Below are positions 62,252-64,000 of a DNA stretch of 64,000 nt, one piece after another. The notes beneath the pieces were generated by a model, which was not told the origin of the DNA, did not search any database, and saw only the letters and a program-made list of their open reading frames with translations. This DNA is from Synechococcus sp. UW69 (lineage in GTDB: Bacteria > Cyanobacteriota > Cyanobacteriia > PCC-6307 > Cyanobiaceae), in contig NZ_UCNW01000008.1 in NCBI RefSeq assembly GCF_900474185.1, positions 186,001-250,000 of the forward strand. Direction: 5' to 3'. Every line of letters begins with the position of its first letter. Position 1 is the first letter of the stretch. The translations under genes were made by a program, and so were the position numbers.

Positions 62252-62917
62252 TCACCACGGCAATAGCTCACCATTGGCATGCCAGAAGCTGCCGCTGTTG
62301 GCCATGGTCAAGGCATCAATCCGTGCCAACAGACCCTCCACCGCCTGCTCCGGGTGAATACCGCTTGGATTGAACTGGATCATCCGAGTACGCACCAATC
62401 CAGGATGCAAAATTGCAACGGCGATGCCGAGTGGCTCCAGATCGATCGCCAATGATTTTCCGGCCATATTGAGGGCCACCTTCGACATCCGATAGCCATA
62501 GGAACCTCCAGATGTGTTGTCATCAATGGAGCCCATACGGCTGGTCATCAACACCAACTTGGCACCACGGGGCATCTGATTCAGCAAAGCCCGGGCGAGC
62601 AGCAGAGGAGCAAGGGCATTCACCTCAAACTGCCGAAGGATTCCCGTGGGATCCAGATCGGCCAACCGCATCGACTGCAGGATTCCGGCATTGAGGATGA
62701 CGCCATCAAGCGGCAAGCCCGTCAAGCGGTGCACCAGATCATCGATGCATTGGCTGTCACTCAGTTCAAGGCCGGCTTCAACACGCACCCCTAGATGCTC
62801 CAATTCATCACTGCTTTGACGGCAGACCGCCACCACCTCCTCGCCCCGGGCCTTGAGCTGACGGCAGTATTCCAACCCGATCCCACGGTTCGCGCCGGTG
62901 ACCAGGAACGTCGACAT
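62252..62917 (-). CDS. Short-chain dehydrogenase/reductase
   Basis: The 221-residue SDR enzyme has the nucleotide motif FLVTGANRGIGLEYC, LDGVILNAGIL, and the catalytic YGYRMSKVALN (Tyr-x3-Lys) with the preceding Ser in the TSRMGS segment. It resembles C-factor/sniffer-like SDRs. The substrate is unknown. It is on the same strand as, and just upstream of, the J-domain gene. Confidence 0.9.
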   Translation of the reverse strand: MSTFLVTGANRGIGLEYCRQLKARGEEVVAVCRQSSDELEHLGVRVEAGLELSDSQCIDDLVHRLTGLPLDGVILNAGILQSMRLADLDPTGILRQFEVNALAPLLLARALLNQMPRGAKLVLMTSRMGSIDDNTSGGSYGYRMSKVALNMAGKSLAIDLEPLGIAVAILHPGLVRTRMIQFNPSGIHPEQAVEGLLARIDALTMANSGSFWHANGELLPW

Positions 62918-62986
62918 GGGGAAATTTCAGCCACCGCCATCCTGCCCGCTCTTCCATCGATCCACCGAAGAGATCAAACGATTCGA

Positions 62987-63199
62987 TTAATCGGATAGAT
63001 CACCATCAACGCCGTACTGATGCAAACACTGCTTCACCGTGAGTACCGAAACTGTGCCGCCGGTCTCCGCATTGACGAGCAAATACGGGCAGCCTCGAAG
63101 AACACAGCGACGTCGTGCGTCGATGTAGGCATCAAAAGCGTGAGCATGGGAACACTCCTCCACCCAACCTTCGCTACTGAGATACCGCGTGAGAATCAT
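62987..63199 (-). CDS. Small hypothetical protein with Cys/His residues
   Basis: From the ATG at 63199 (MILTRYLSSEGWVEECSH) the product is 70 residues. A start at 63220 is also possible. It contains DAYIDARRRCVLRGCPYLLVN and CLHQYGVDGD. No metal motif is clear. The composition looks genuine and marine-Synechococcus-like. Function unknown. Confidence 0.6.
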   Translation of the reverse strand: MILTRYLSSEGWVEECSHAHAFDAYIDARRRCVLRGCPYLLVNAETGGTVSVLTVKQCLHQYGVDGDLSD

Positions 63200-63309
63200 G
63201 TCCAAAGTCCTCGAGGCCACTGGTTATGGCTCAGGACATCCCCCATCCCAAGAAGTGACCTGAAGTCTTCGGGATCACAGCGGCACTGAAGACACCAAAT
63301 CAAAGCGAT

Positions 63310-63495
63310 TCAAAAGGATTCAGCCGATCCCTGCACAACGGTGACCACCTGATTCCAGGTGGCATGAACCACGCGATAGGTCTTCAAGGTGGCACGTGAT
63401 TTGGTGCGGGCATTCACAAAGGCTTTGAACTCCGTTTTGAAGCAGATCTCCTGAATCCATTGCCCCCCTGAATCAAGCCTCTCGATGCAATACAT
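63310..63495 (-). CDS. Small hypothetical protein (61 residues)
   Basis: The frame MYCIERLDSGGQWIQEICFK continues KTEFKAFVNARTKSRATLKTYRVV in pattern and ends VVQGSAESF. It alternates strands and a helix like a small beta-alpha domain. It lies between the 70-residue gene and the Yfr1-like RNA, all on the minus strand. Function unknown. Confidence 0.65.
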   Translation of the reverse strand: MYCIERLDSGGQWIQEICFKTEFKAFVNARTKSRATLKTYRVVHATWNQVVTVVQGSAESF

Positions 63496-63579
63496 CAGAC
63501 AAAAGTCGTTAAAAACATCACAACCGCAAAACTTTTGCTGAGCACAAAATCAAAAGGTGTAGTTCGGGATTGGGGCAAG

Positions 63580-63650
63580 AAAAAGCCCCCGCGGTTAACG
63601 GAGGCTCAGGTGGTGTGAGGAGTCGACGTTTTTTTGACAAAGGCCGACAC
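63580..63650 (-). ncRNA. yfr1: Yfr1-like small RNA
   Basis: Read on the minus strand, the ultraconserved Yfr1 core ACTCCTCACAC occurs exactly (63613-63623). It lies between a 5' region that can form a GTCG/CGAC stem and a 3' terminator hairpin (AGCCTCCG/CGGGGGCT then T run, 63580-63606). Yfr1 is a short (about 55-70 nt) Hfq-independent RNA found across cyanobacteria that pairs with outer-membrane protein mRNAs. The 5' end is approximate, and a TATGAA element about 10 bases upstream could be the -10 box. Confidence 0.82.
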
Positions 63651-63708
63651 TGAGTTTCATAGCCCGATTTCACCGCGGCAGCACCACCAGCCACAAAGCT
63701 TTATCGGC

Positions 63709-63999
63709 TCAGAGATAAAGAACACTGTCGCGACAGCGCTGGAGGGCCTCACGAACAGCGATCAGCGCAGCTTCATCAGGCCTCTGCAGTCCAGCCGGCA
63801 CAACAATCAAATCATCTGGATCCAACCGGACCCTTGCCGAAAACCAGGTGCCAGGGCCTGGAACAGATGCACGGCAGATCGGCTCCTGCCTTTCATCCAA
63901 ACGGCGCTCAATCAACCAACCGTCCACACGGTCTAAGGGCTGGAACGCCGTTGCCTCAAAGGCAACAGGCGAAATCAGGATCAGCAGCAACACACGCAC
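63709..63999 (-). CDS. Exported small protein, possibly cut by the window edge
   Basis: The 96-residue frame from a GTG at 63999 has a signal-peptide-like start (RVLLLILISPVAFEATAF). The mature region contains ICRASVPGPGTWFSARVRLD and a Cys near the end (LQRCRDSVLYL). The start is one base from the window end, so a longer N-terminus is possible. Two Cys residues could form a disulfide. No family is recognised. Confidence 0.6.
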   Translation of the reverse strand: MRVLLLILISPVAFEATAFQPLDRVDGWLIERRLDERQEPICRASVPGPGTWFSARVRLDPDDLIVVPAGLQRPDEAALIAVREALQRCRDSVLYL

Positions 64000-64000
64000 T

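Overview
The window is a dense, GC-rich, intron-free bacterial chromosome segment that looks like a marine picocyanobacterium, most likely a marine Synechococcus. The reasons are a PAM68-like photosystem II assembly protein, DUF1816, DUF760, DUF1350, DUF4278 and DUF4336 proteins, menD/menB for phylloquinone, a solanesyl diphosphate synthase and UbiD without a visible ubiquinone operon, a Yfr1-type small RNA, and a PtrA-like CRP regulator beside pstS. I do not assign a strain.

Bases 1-12,000 and 18,500-42,600 are core genome: ruvA (cut by the window edge), rpsO, dnaE, gatA, a TrmH-type rRNA methylase, Mini-III, carA, trpD, an ABC exporter, msrA, tRNA-Pro, prxQ, acs, sds, murI, an amidase, comB, ubiD, aroA, mnmC-like, glmU, murF, glgA, an L,D-transpeptidase, menB, menD and lepB. 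Many neighbours overlap by 1-4 bases, which suggests translational coupling. The minus-strand run menD-menB-ldt-glgA-(unknown)-murF is nearly gapless.

Phosphorus is the main accessory theme. At 15.5-18.5 kb a CRP-family regulator sits next to two different pstS genes. One PstS has a plain export signal and the other a lipoprotein signal. Pho-box-like 11-bp repeats lie upstream of the regulator and of one pstS. At 42.6-50.0 kb a chromate transporter and an ACR3 arsenite exporter precede a coupled six-gene unit: ptxA, ptxB and ptxC (phosphite/phosphonate ABC importer), ptxD (phosphite dehydrogenase), and phnY/phnZ-like genes (oxidative C-P bond cleavage). A Pho-box-like repeat sits upstream. 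At 50.4-54.2 kb a class A acid phosphatase is followed by a rare-looking fusion of a methylglyoxal-synthase-like domain to a diacylglycerol-kinase-type lipid kinase, then a metallophosphoesterase.

These two phosphorus modules are bounded by copies of one repeat. Copies A (42,556) and B (50,140) match over 135 bp at about 97%. Copies B and C (54,398) match over 92 bp at about 83%. I read this as a modular island built by recombination at a duplicated gene junction.

Bases 54.2-64.0 kb are looser. They hold at least six candidate microproteins of 28-61 residues, most with one membrane segment and several below usual gene-calling length, a decayed parA pseudogene, a frameshifted small gene, a DUF4278 microprotein with a structured leader, a protein carrying the Coq4 metal-site motif, a C-terminal J-domain protein, an SDR enzyme, and a Yfr1-like small RNA at 63.6 kb.
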